NCBI GenBank assembly: GCA_003339415.1
Contig: PDHQ01000028.1
Span: 1-64,000, forward strand
Length of the DNA stretch: 64,000 nt
Direction of reading: 5' to 3'
Source of the DNA: Ophiocordyceps camponoti-saundersi (nom. inval.)
Taxonomy: Eukaryota; Ascomycota; Sordariomycetes; Hypocreales; Ophiocordycipitaceae
Shown: positions 46,100 through 58,581 of the stretch, in pieces
Numbering within the stretch: position 1 is the first letter of the stretch
Layout of the letters: every line of letters starts with the position of its first letter
The notes under the pieces: generated by a model
Told to the model about the DNA's origin: nothing
The model's database searches: none
The model's input: the letters and a program-made list of their open reading frames with translations, nothing else
Made by a program: the position numbers and the translations under genes

Positions 46100-49000
46100 T
46101 TAATTAATATATTAAGTAATATATAGATTAATTAAGATAGAAAAGATAATTATAGATAAAAGGATTAGTAATCCGTTATACTTAACCCTACCCTTTTATA
46201 TAACTTAGTAATATATATAATAGCTATTTCGTATAATAGAGAAAGAAGATAAGTTTTTCCCTATACCGAACCCCCTCGGATAATAATAATAGCTTTACGT
46301 GCCCTATTATCTAATAAGAACTCTCGTGCGCTTTTAGCACTTTCGAACGCGCCTACGCCCGCGTATACCTAGCCCGAACCGATTTAGGTAACCTTAGAAC
46401 TAACCTAAACTTAGGCTTAGAAACTTAACCTAATTATATATAAAAAGATAGCTAAAGGAAATACTATCCCGGTTTATATATAGTAAGTAAAAACTAGCTT
46501 AGATTTCTAGAAAACTAACCCGAAGATCGTAGATAAATTTTCGGATATTAAACTTATAATATATATAGGAAAGATTATATATAAAGTAATATACTTAAGA
46601 ATTAGGGGCTCCCTTCTTACTAGAAGCGCCTAGGAAAACTTTTACGGATAAACTAAATACTAAGTAAAATAAGTTTCTTATTCGTTTTTTAAAGCTTTCT
46701 TATAGCTTCTTAAGGAATAAGGCGTTACCGTATAATAAACCGGTAGCTTTATTAAGAAATTCCTCTCCGTAATTAAAGCTTTATATAATTACGTTTCGGC
46801 TACTTTTTTAATAACTCTAATAACTTTTACCTTAAAGCCTATTTAGAAAATTATCTTATTAATTAAAATTCCCCTCTGTATAACTCTTAGTATAACTCTT
46901 AATATAACCTTATATAAAGTAAAGGAAATACTAAACCTATTTATAGCTCTTATAGTAATCTTAAAAAGCCTAGCTTTTATTCTTCCCCCCGTATAACTAA
47001 TTTATAATAGCCTAATTACTCCTAAGAAAGTTATAATATTTAGTAAAAGCTAGTAAAAAAATTAAAATTACTTAAGCTATCCGTATAATATTTTATATAA
47101 TAAAGCTAAGCTTTTTATATCGTATTACTAATAGATTAGTATTATTAAAAACTAATACTACGCTATCTTCCCGGATATTCTTATAAGCCTAGCGTAGTTA
47201 TATTACCTCTATTATATAAAACTTAAGAAGAGGTAAAATAAGATTTATCGAATACTTAATTCGTATTTTAATATAATAATAAATTATATATAGTACTAAG
47301 CTAATTAGACTAGTATAACTTTTACTTTTATACGAAGGAAATACTTAGAGAAAACTATATTAGAAATCCTTAAGGAATTAATTAAGAAAATATAACTTAT
47401 ATAATATACCCTTAGCGAAAAGGAAACTTAACTTTATATTATAATAATAAGGGCTTACTATAAGGTGCCGGAACTTAAGCTAGTATTTCTCTTTACGAAG
47501 CCTTTATACGAAGAGTTTTTCTTTATTCTTCGTATATTACTTTAAGTCGCCCTTAACTATAAGAAAACGTCTAACTAGTTTTTTATTAATTAATATTATT
47601 ATATAAACTCCTTATAACTAAATTTACCCTAGCTAAAGTTTTATATAAGTAAATTTAAATAAGTCTAGTAAAAGGACCGCCGCTTATTACCCCGTATAAA
47701 AAAGCGCTATTTTATTTATAAGAAGGAAAGGTATTAGTTAACGAATTATAAGTAAGGGGATTTCGACCGCGTAAGAAAGGCGTACTTTACTTCGTGCGAA
47801 GAATTCGATAAGGACCCTTTTACGGATAATAAATTCGAAGCCTTCCTTTTTAAGTATAAGGGATATAACGTTATTAATAACCTTAATAACTCGTTATATA
47901 AAGAGGAAGATAAGGACGCTCCTAAGGAAGCTGCTTAATTTATCCTCTTAAGTGCCCTTATATATTAATTTATAAGGGAAGATATTTTTATATAGTAAAC
48001 CGTATAATTAGGTAATTAAGTTTTTCTTATAAACGCTTATTATATAAAATACTAAGGATAATTTTAAAATATTAGCGCTACGAACTTCTTTACTATTAGT
48101 AAAGACTAGGCCGAAGTATTTATATAAAAGAATCTAAATATATAAATTAATTAGATTTTAGGCACCGTAATAATTAAGTTTAGTAGCTTAGCCGCTATAA
48201 CCTTAATTAGTATAATTAATATTAACGGCCTTTTTAGTATTATATAATATTATATTCTTAATACCCTTACGCTATTCCTCCTTTCCTTTAGAGATATAGA
48301 TTACTTAAAAATATATTTCGATAATATTAGAAATATTATCGTATATAAGGATAGTTAGATAATCTCTATTATATAAAAATAAGAATATTTATTTTTCTAT
48401 ATATCTCCGCGCGAAGCTACTTTCTTCTTTATAAAAATATAGCTTTATTATTTATATTATCGCTTTAAGCACCCTTATATAAAATATTTTTATAACTTAT
48501 TTCGGAATATAAATTATAGTAATATCTTTAAAATATCGCTTTATATAATAAAGAAATTCTACTACTAATATTAAACGTATAACCTTTTACTATAGCGATT
48601 TAAATTCTTAATTAAAAATAATATCTTTTTTAATTATAAGATTATTATAAATATTATATAATTAAGTAATAAGAACGCTCTTTACGTTATTAATAAAGCT
48701 ATATTTTTCTAAGCTACTATCTTTATATAATTACTTTTTACCTAAGATATATAGAATACTTTTTACCGCTATTAAATTACTATTTACTAAGGCCCTCCGG
48801 ATATTATTATATATAACCCCGGTATAAACTTCTCCTTAGATAAATTCTATTTTTCTATATAAATTATTAGTTCGTTATATAAGGAAATACCTATTAAGGC
48901 GTACTAAGTAGTTAGTAAAGTTAAATACTTATATATCTTTTTTCGATATATATATAAAATACTTAAAGAAAACCTTAAAAACTAAGTTAACGATAATATA

Positions 49001-51262
49001 ATCCTCTAGCTTATAGTAAAATACTTAAATAATATAGTAAAACCTAATAGCCTTATACTTATACTCCTTATTTTCGGTATATATTTTTATATTTATAATA
49101 CCTTACCCTTATCCCCGGATATTATTATATAGGCGACTATAATTTAAAAGGTAATAAAGGTAATTCGGGAACTTTATACGAAGAGAGATATTAGCCGCGT
49201 ACTTACTACGCGAAACGGACCTTACTTATACGAGAACTTTATACTTCCCCTTCGTTCCTAAATAATAGTCTAGCGCGAATATTATAGCTAAATAAGACCG
49301 TACGAACTTTTAGTAATTAAAGGGTAATTTATCTTTATAAACTTTTCTAATAGCCTTACTAAGTTCCGTATAATATAAATTAAGCTATATTTTCCGCCTA
49401 ACGAAGCTTTTATAAAAAAAGCTAATATTTATATAAAGAGATTTACTATTAAGATTCTATATTATAGCTTACGGGGATATAAGGATTTTACTAATTATAT
49501 AATAGATTCGTTTATATCCCTTATTTTCCTTTTAGAGAAAGAAATAAAAAATACTACCCTTACTATATAACTCTATTAAGATAGCGTTATTATAACCCTT
49601 AGCCTCTTATTCGAAAAATTAAACTATGCTAAAATTAATAGCCTTACCGCTTAGGATATTTTTATCTTCGTATAATATAACTTAACTAAGTATAGCTAGC
49701 TATATATTTTCTATATAAGGCTTATATAAGAAATTAAGAATAAGATTATAAAGCTATATAAGAAATTATAACTTATTATATAAAGCTATACTAATACTAA
49801 TAAAGCTACTATATTTACTTAATTACTTACGATTTTACGAATAAGCTAAAAACTAATCCTCGCTTTAGGCCTTTCTCTTATATAGTTATATAATATATAC
49901 GGAGAGCTATACGATATTACTTAAGCGTATATATAATCGTATAACCGCTTAATAAGACCGATTTTTATATAACTACTAAAGGAGATATAAGACCGCTTTC
50001 CGAAAAGTATTATTTTATATATCCGTTATCCGCTATACGAAATAGTAAAATTAAGCGTTTACTAGTTTAAAATATATTATAAGTATTACTATATAAACTT
50101 AAAAATAATAACTTTAATATATAACTTATATTTTCTCTTTATACCTACCGGCTTAGATTCTTTTAGCCTTATAGGAATATAGACTAATAATACCCTCTCC
50201 TTTATCTCTCCCGCTTTCTTAGCCCTTAAGAAAGAATCTTTTAAGTAATAAAACTTTCGTACGAAGCCGAAAATACGCCTCTTATATAAGACGCTAATCG
50301 AATTTAATAGCGGACGAATTTCCCTTAAAGGCGATAATATTCTCTTTATATAGAAAAGATAAGCTAAAATATTATAAGTTATTAACTTAGCTAAAGAAAA
50401 CGCTTCGTAAGTATACCTTTTATAATATATATAAGGAGTATATATCTTATTAATCTACTAGCTCGAAGTAGCGTATAACCTCTTAGCCGCTACTTAAGTT
50501 TAGAAACCGATAAAGGAAGATTATAACGCCCTAAACGCCCGTATACGATAGTAGATTAAGAACGCTAATTAGGGACTATATTTTATTCCTCTTAACCTCC
50601 CCTATACGAAGCTTTAGATTTTTACCGATAGCTTATTTATAAATAATAAAAACTTATTTTTATAAATAAGATTTATAATTATACTAAGTAAAAAGGTAGC
50701 TTATACGAAGAATAAAATCTCTATTTACGGTAATATTATATACTAATCCTTAACGAAATATAAAAAAGTAACGCGTAGCGTACTTATAAGTAAATTATAT
50801 AATATCGTATAAGGAATCGATAGTAATATTACTTTTAATATTATATTTTAGAAAATCGTATATAGTCTCTCCTTACTAGATATCCCTTTTATATTTTATA
50901 CGGACTTATACTCCTTTTATAACTACTTAGTTAAGCTTAGTAATATAAGGAAGAAAAGGCTTATAATTAATATTATAGCTTTACGCGAATTATACGAAAA
51001 AAAGGAAATTACCGAGATATTTTAAATTAATAATAAAGATAACTTAGCAAATACTATAATAAAGAAAAGCCCGAATAACGCTCTTATATAACTAGTTACG
51101 ATAAATAAAATTATAATTAAAATAAAAGTAATTATTAAAAAACTCGCGCTATTATCGCCGCCCCCTAAGCTTATAAATTTAACGCTATACGAAAAGAATA
51201 AAACGGCCGCCGCCTTTTACCTTATATTACTTAATAATAGCGAGAATAAACCGCTAGTAATA

Positions 51263-51269
51263 TAATAAG

Positions 51270-51317
<48 letters not shown>

Positions 51318-51318
51318 T
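51263..51318. repeat. (TTA)n microsatellite in copia copy 1
   Basis: An almost pure TTA repeat follows the pol remnant. The same place in copy 2 (about 63750-63790) still has CG-containing units (TTCGTTATCGTTATTATCG) before TTA units, which suggests that RIP homogenised a more complex triplet repeat. Confidence 0.85.
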
Positions 51319-52514
51319 TTATTATTTTCCTTTTCTTTATTAAAGTTATCGTTTAACTTATCCTCCTCCTCCCTAGCCCCCTTTTCTTCCTCCTTATTAT
51401 TATCGTTCTCGTTATCGTCTTCTTTATCTTCGTCCTTATCCTCGTTATCTTTATTATTATCTTCTTCCTTATCCTTATTTTTATCCTTATTATTATATAA
51501 CCGGAAGTAATTATAATACTAGCCCTTTAAATCTTAAATATAAAGCTTATAAGCCCCGCCCTAATAGCTACGAATATAGCGGTAACTTAAGAATAGACCG
51601 CTATTATAATAAAGGTAATAATAAGCGTAAGGGCCTTATACTAAGAACCGACTAGCCGATTAAATTATTACCGCTTAATAATAGCTAAGGCGGCGTATAA
51701 CCTTAAAGATAAGCTTAATAGCTATCTCTCTAATACGAAAGCGTAAAGCTATATTATAAAAAGTCGCTAAAAAGTAGCGATATTCTTTATTTTACCGTAC
51801 GATTAGCTTATATTTACGAAAATACCTCGTATAAAGAGAATATATACGCTAATTACTATTTAAAGGAACTTAGCGTAAATAGTATTATTACTCCTAAAGG
51901 TAATAATAATAGTTTTATTAGAAAAAGGAAAGCGCCTAAGAATTATAATAATAAATATAATTATTATATAATTTCTTATTCTTTTTCTTCTTATTTTTTA
52001 TTATTATATAAGAAGATAGTAGCTATAATAGTAATTAATAATAATAATAGTTATAATAATAATAATATTATTATAGTTATTATTATAAAGGATAAAAAAA
52101 GGAAGAATTTTTCTTTTATATAAAAAGAAAAGGAAGGTATTTCTTATAATTAGTAAAACTTACTAGCTATAAACGGTAGCCTAAAAATTTCTACTAACTA
52201 GCTACTTTCCTCGTACTTTCTCTCTCCTATACTTTTAGCTACGCTTACGAATTTTACTATATACGAAACTTTTAAGCTTTAAAATAATACCGATCTTAAG
52301 TATACGAAGCTAATAAATTACTTTTTTAACGAGTAATCTTCTTTTACCCGCTATATAAATATCTCCCTATATAAGTAAACTTTATACGATACTTTATACT
52401 ATATAATAGCTTTCGCTATACGATAACCTTAACTATATAAGCGCTATAATTACCTATTATTACTAAGCGTTTACTAAAGAAGCTATATAATATATTATAA
52501 AGAAAAACTATAAG

Positions 52515-52790
52515 TATTAAGGTATCTTATAATACCTTAATAGCTTTATATTATCCTTATAGCTTTATCTTTTCGTATAGCCTTCCTAAGTTATAAGAAA
52601 CTTTTATATAAGATTTTTCTAATTTTATAACTCCTTACTTTACTTTTTATATTCCTTACTATTACTTTATATATTCGATTAGGTATTTAGATAGCTACCC
52701 TCCTTATATATTAAATACGAAAGAGTAATTATAATAATATACTCCTTTTTAAGACCCCTATATTATTAGTAATAGATAGCCTATTTAATA
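52515..52790 (+). repeat. Copia copy 1, 3' LTR
   Basis: A 276-bp direct repeat of 45824-46099, followed directly by the target duplication attaa. Confidence 0.93.
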
Positions 52791-52795
52791 ATTAA

Positions 52796-53148
52796 GATTT
52801 TTTTAGTAACTTTATAATTTTTTATTTTTATTAACTTAACTTTTATAGCTTTTAGCTATTATACCTTATCGGGCCTGCTATAAGCTTTTTTATATATAAA
52901 AGGGGGCTTTAGTAAGTAGTTCCGATAAGGCTTATTTATAAAAGCTTAAGAGAAAATAAAAGCTAAATTCCCTATCTAATTAAGGGAGTTAGGAGTAAGA
53001 GGCGTATAACAGAGCGTTTCTGCCTTTTTTACTAAAAAATTTATAAGTTCGGCGTTAAGATAATTATTATCCCGCTCTTTAACGCTAAATTAATTAAAGG
53101 GGCCGGAAAACGCGTTTTTAAGCGTTTCTTAAGATTAAGTATCGTTAT
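52796..53148 (-). mobile_element. Probable right part of the older copia remnant
   Basis: About 350 bp of RIP-mutated sequence lie between copia copy 1 and the LTR of gypsy copy 2. Removing copia copy 1 and one target duplication would join it to the remnant at 44400-45818. On the minus strand it conceptually reads as a Lys-rich spacer, which fits the region upstream of a copia reverse transcriptase. The assignment rests mainly on position. Confidence 0.4.
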
Positions 53149-53497
53149 TATTACGCGCTAAGTTTCCTCTTAGATTTCCCTATATCTTTTACGGTAATTT
53201 CTAAGGATTTTTAATAAAACCTTATATAATTATAAAAATCCTTATTATAAAATTACTTAGAAAAACCTTAAGGGAAATTACTAAGAAATATAACTATTTA
53301 CTTATTTAGAAATTACTAGGATTTCTAAGTAGATTTCTATACCCTTTCCTATCTTTACTAGCACGTGCCCTTATCTATTCTATTAGAATTCCGCTTATAA
53401 GAGTTTTTCCTCTTTTTCTCTTTTCTCTCCTTAGCTTAGAATCTTAGTTTATAGTGCTAATATTATTATTTAGTTAACGTATTTTATAGCCGTAATA
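53149..53497 (+). repeat. Gypsy copy 2, 5' LTR
   Basis: 349 bp, from TATTACGCG to CCGTAATA. It corresponds to the reverse complement of the copy 1 LTR but is 20 bp shorter, part of the loss lying near its start, and contains additional diverged segments. Confidence 0.85.
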
Positions 53498-56400
53498 TTA
53501 TTCTAAGCTCCCTCTTCGCTAGTAAGCGATTAAGAAATATATATTTTACTCCTATATCCCTTATAAAAAACGGAAAAAACCTTATATATAACTAAATTAT
53601 AACTAGCCTAAGATATATATTTAAAGCCCTTAACTAAATTTTTAAGCGATTAAAGAGATTTACCTTAGAGATACTTAACCTTATAATAAAATAGGGTTCC
53701 GAAAAAAACTAAACTATAACTATAGCTACCTCCTTTTAAAGTATTACTAATATAACTATATTATAAGAGTAGTATACGGAGATAATATAATTATAAGCGT
53801 AAATTATAGAACTTTAAAATTAGTTAATTTAGAAAAATTAAAACTTAAATATAAAAAGAACTTATTAAGAAATATCGATAGCGTTTAAAATTAGTAAAGA
53901 AATATTTATCTTAACTAAGAAAGCTACTTAGGATATTTTTATACTAGTTACCTTAGTAAGATAGCTAAACCCCTTCTATTTTAATTTTATAAAAGTTCGC
54001 TATAAGGAGATAGGTAAATTTTTAGGAAAAAAGGAAAACTTTAATATTTTCCTTATAAACTTAAAAGATAAGATAAGATCTAATAAAATAATTTTCCGTA
54101 ATAAGTAAGATAAGATAAGTATTCTATTTTATATTTTAAAAAGAAAAGCTTACTAATTTTTAGAAACTTAATATAATTTAAAGGAATACTTTTTTTCTAA
54201 ATTAGCTAAAATAATATAATATTTAAAGTCCGCTTATAAAAACCTAAATAAGTTCGCTAAAATTATAAATTAGCTTTATAAACTAAACTACTCCCTAAAT
54301 AGCTAATAGGAAATTTAAAAGTTCCTTATAAAATTCGATTACCTTATAGCTAAAACTTAAGTCCCCTTAGCTTATATTAAGTATACGCTTTAGGATTATC
54401 TACTTACTAACTTCGATATAAGCTTTTTTATAAAAGCTAAAAACTTATATATAATATATAAGGAGTTTTATAAGTATATAAAAAATATTATATTTTATAA
54501 GAAAAAAGAGTTTACTTACTATAAAATCGCCTAGAAATCCTAATAAGTTAATAAGATTATTTTAACTATATAGAAAAAAACTATAATTATAATTTAGAAA
54601 AGCTAGCCCCTAAGCGAAAATAAGAAGAAAGTTTATTAAGAAAATAGTACTTATTTTACTTATAATAAGAAAAGCTATATAGCTAAGAATTACTTTAACT
54701 AATAGAAGATAGAGAGAGTTTTTAAAATTTAGATACCTTTACCCGATTTTATTTAATTAGATAACTCTAATTTAAGAAAAAAATAAGATTATTATAAAGC
54801 TCCTTAATAGTTTTAAAAATATCGTATATAGGATAGAAAATAGAAAAGTTATTTACTATTAATAGTTAAGTTTAAGTTAATAATATTACTTTTTATACTT
54901 TTACCTTATATAATATTAAAATAAATACCTATCTCCTAGTTAGTTACTATTTCGTAAAATAAATAGTAAAATAATTTAGTACTAAACTTATCCTTATCTA
55001 TCTTATCCCCCTCGTAAATTTCTAAGGCCGCTAAGCTAGTATAGTTTATAAGCACCTAATTATTACTTTAATAATTAATAGATAATATTTTCCTTAGGAA
55101 ATCTATTAAGTAACTAACTACGCTTAGAACCTCTTTATCGGTTTATTTTAAATAGCCGAAAAAAGACTATTACTTAACTACGCGGCTTAGAAACTAATTT
55201 AGCTAGATAACCTGCCCGCCCTCGCTAAATATTTACTCTTAATCTTATTATTAGAGAAGCCCCCTTTTTTCGGAAATCTAAATTTAGCTATTTAAGCGGA
55301 CGCTAAGCGCTAAAATTACTTTCTTTATTAGGATAAGCGTAAATACCGGATCTTTTAGCGTTTGCGGAAAAAAAATAACTTCGTTTAGCTTATAAAAAAG
55401 AAAAAATAAGCTTAGACCCTAACCTAAGATAACCCGGAAACCGATAATATAAATAAGGAAGCTTTAAAAAAGTAACTTATTTATTAAATATAATAAAACC
55501 TTTACTAAATATAGTAAAAAGTAATAACTTTATTAATACTTATAACTTTTATAAAACTAAAAAATAACCTTAACTTAACTATAATTATAAAATAAAGCTT
55601 AGCTAGCTATATATATATAAAATAAGAAATCTTATTTTTTTAAAAAGAAAAACTTAAGTATATTACTTACGTATATTATATATAATATAATTCCTCTAGC
55701 TTTTATATATTTTAAAGGATTTTTTAGTAAAAAGGAAGCTTATATTTTAGCTAGTTTCTAACTTAGCTATAATATTATTTTAAAACTTAAGAAGCTTTTA
55801 AACTTAGTAAGACCCCTTTTTTATAAAACGCTCGTAAAATACCTACTATTAAAAAAAGAAACCGTTAATTACCTACTTAAGATTAAGTTTATTAAGCTAA
55901 ACGCTAGTCCTTATATTACCTTTATTCTTTTCGCGCTAAAGCTATACTTAATAGCTTAGCGCTTTTATATTAATTATTAATAGATAAATAATTACCTAAA
56001 AAGTTAAATTTCGCTTACTCCTTTTTTAAAAGGTATAGCGTTTAGCTACCGGGAAGCGAGGCGGTTTTTAAAAATCGACGTAATTTAAGCGTTTTATCGC
56101 TTATATCTTAACCTTAACTTTAAGTACCTTATAGCTTTCTATATAAAGTTTAGTATATTCCGTTAGCTTATCTTTTTATTTAGCTTTAAAGTAAGGCCTA
56201 CTTAGTTTTAAAACTTTATTAACGCTTAGCTTTATAACCTCTTTAACCGCTATATAAATATATACGCTAATAATATATTAATTTACTCGGATAGTAAAGA
56301 AGCGGAATATTAAGAGGAATATTAAGAAATAATTTAGCGCTTATATTAAGCTAACTTATAAGGGGATATCTAAAAATTAAAGTTTAATATTATAAAAATT

Positions 56401-58305
56401 AACTATTTTAATATAATATTATATATAAGCTAAGGAATTAATATAAACTTTCGTAAAATATAAGTAATCTAAAACTAAAAATTCGAAGATTTTCGAGATT
56501 ATAAAGCTATTTACTTATTTATAAAATTTTATAACTTTATTAAGATTTTCTATTATTATATAAATATTATAGCTAAGCCCCTAAACCGCCTCCTTAAAAA
56601 AAATACCGCTTTTAAGCTTAGACTAAAATAAAAGGAGGCTTTTAATAAAATAAAAAAGCTAGCTATATAAGCTTTAATACTTACCTTTTTCTACTTAAAA
56701 CTCCTAACCTACTTTAAGACTAACGCCTCCCGAAATATTACCGCTAATATATTTTAGTAATAATAAGATAATTAAATATAAAAGCTTATAAGCTTCTTCT
56801 CGAAAATAATAAACCTTATTAAATATACTTACTTAATTTAAAACCGTAAACTTTTTACTATTATATAAAGCTTCGAAAACTTCTACTTAAAGCTACTTAG
56901 CTAAAAATTTAATATAATTATAAATTACGAAGCTTTAGTTTATTTTATAACGAAAAGGCTACTCTCTATCTATTAAGTCCGATAATTTAATTTCCTTATT
57001 TAGTTTAATATTTATTTCTTATACTAGCTTAGCTAGCTAAATATAATTATAGATATACTTTTACGGAAAATAGCTAAGCTCCCGATAATAAAAGCTTATA
57101 AGAAAGAGGAAAAGATTTTAGCTATAATTTCCCCGGATAGCCTTAAGTTTAAATCCCCGACCCTATCTCCTATAATTACCCTAGTCTACTTAGTAAAAAA
57201 CTCCGTCCTATTAGGGGCGGAGTTAATATAACTAATTTAGGAGGAGAATATAAACTAAAACCTCGGATTTCACGGTAATCTCCTTATTATCCCTAAGTAA
57301 GATAGCTAATAGCGTTTCTTCCTCCGTACTGCCTTAATTCGGAATATATATAAGCTAGCTATTTTCGCTTATAGGGGATAGAATAAAATTACTTAAATAT
57401 TTTAATAAAGCTATTACTAGCTTAGGATAAAGCGAGATATCTATTAGTTTATTTATAACTATTATAAGTATTAGAGGAATAAAACGCTATAAGATAAAAC
57501 CCCGAGTTTACTATACCTTTTACTTATTCTAACTTTTATTTAAAAGTATATTACTTATAATAGGAAAATTATATTAAAGGACCGCTTTAGGTATAATTAT
57601 ATTTAAACTTTTATTTATAAATTAAGTAAGATTATCGCTATATTACTTAGTAAGAAAAATAATATAGCTAAGGTGCTTATAAGATACTATTTCCGATACC
57701 TTTATTATTTCCTAAATATACTAAATATATAAATTATTAATAACGCCGGCTTATTTATTTTAAGATTTCTTTAGGAAATTAACCGGCTAACTAATATTAA
57801 GTATTATTATAGTAGCGCCCTTTACCCTTAAATATAAAGTAGCGTAAAAGTAACTAACTAATACTTAAACTAAAAGCTTTAGTTTTACGTAAGTAAGCGA
57901 TAAGATAATTAGAGCGCGTTTTTTCCTACTTTAAATTTCGCGTATAACTTATTATAATATATATCGATTAGTATAATACTACTTATAGTCGCCCTTAATA
58001 AAGATATACGTAACCCCCTTTCGCTTTTTAGCCCTTTAGTTACTTTAAAGGCTTTAAGCCTTATTATTATTACCTATAAACTTATCGCCTAAGCGTAAAA
58101 AGTATAATAGTAAGCTTAAGCTACGGCTACGAAAGCGTAAAGCTAGTAGAAAGCTTAAGCTAATAAGAAACGCCGCCCGGTAAATTTCTTAGTTAGTAAC
58201 TAGGTATTCCTTAGCCGTAAGGGTTTTATAACTATTATACTAACTACGCGCCTTAACGCGTAATAATCTAAACCTTTTACGATTATCGAGGAATAAAGCT
58301 ATAGC
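53149..58305 (+). mobile_element. Gypsy (Ty3)-type LTR retrotransposon, copy 2, interrupted, RIP-inactivated
   Basis: It starts with an LTR (53149-53497) in inverted orientation relative to copy 1, followed by gag-like sequence (about 53.8-54.9 kb), reverse transcriptase (about 55.9-56.6 kb; ILIYSDS preceded by YANN where YxDD is expected, near 56.27 kb), RNase H (near 56.7 kb) and integrase (about 57.2-58.2 kb). Sequence matching copy 1 continues through GAATAAAGCTATAGC at 58291-58305 and stops where the LTR of copia copy 2 starts. The rest of the element, including its 3' LTR, must lie beyond the window. Its LTR differs from copy 1 by more than RIP-type changes, so it belongs to a related subfamily. 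Confidence 0.88.
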
Positions 58306-58581
58306 TATTAAGGTATCTTACGATACCTTAATAGCTTCGTATTATCCCTATAGCCTTATCCCTTTATATAGCCTTCCTAAGTTATAAGGAACCTTTATAT
58401 AAGATCCTTCTAATCTTATAACTCCCTACTCTACTCTTTATATTCCTTACTATTACTTTATATATTCGATTAGGTATTTAAATAGCTACCCTCCCTATAT
58501 ATTATATATAAAAGAGTAATCGCGATAATATACTCCTTTTTAGGACCTTTATATTACTAATAATAGATAGCTTATCTAATA
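58306..58581 (+). repeat. Copia copy 2, 5' LTR
   Basis: Third copy of the 276-bp LTR, of identical length to the two LTRs of copy 1. It is preceded by ATAGC, the predicted target-site 5-mer. Confidence 0.92.

Larger units (their letters stand above)
45824..52790 (+). mobile_element. Copia (Ty1)-type LTR retrotransposon, copy 1, RIP-inactivated
   Basis: A complete 6,967-bp element bounded by 276-bp direct LTRs (45824-46099 and 52515-52790) and by an exact 5-bp target duplication attaa (45819-45823 and 52791-52795). Coding sense is plus: an integrase remnant at about 48.4-49.4 kb, reverse transcriptase at about 49.6-50.4 kb (short RPLYG-like block near 50.03 kb; the active-site DD box reads T-N-N-T near 50.17 kb), and RNase H at about 50.6-51.1 kb. 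This is the order integrase before reverse transcriptase, which marks copia rather than gypsy. Stops occur throughout every frame. About 1.2 kb separates the pol end from the 3' LTR. A second copy begins at 58306. Confidence 0.93.

Noticed and set aside
46100..46130. Primer-binding site next to the copia 5' LTR
   Set aside because: The sequence after the LTR could be a RIP-altered initiator-tRNA complement, but with this degree of mutation the match is not distinguishable from chance.
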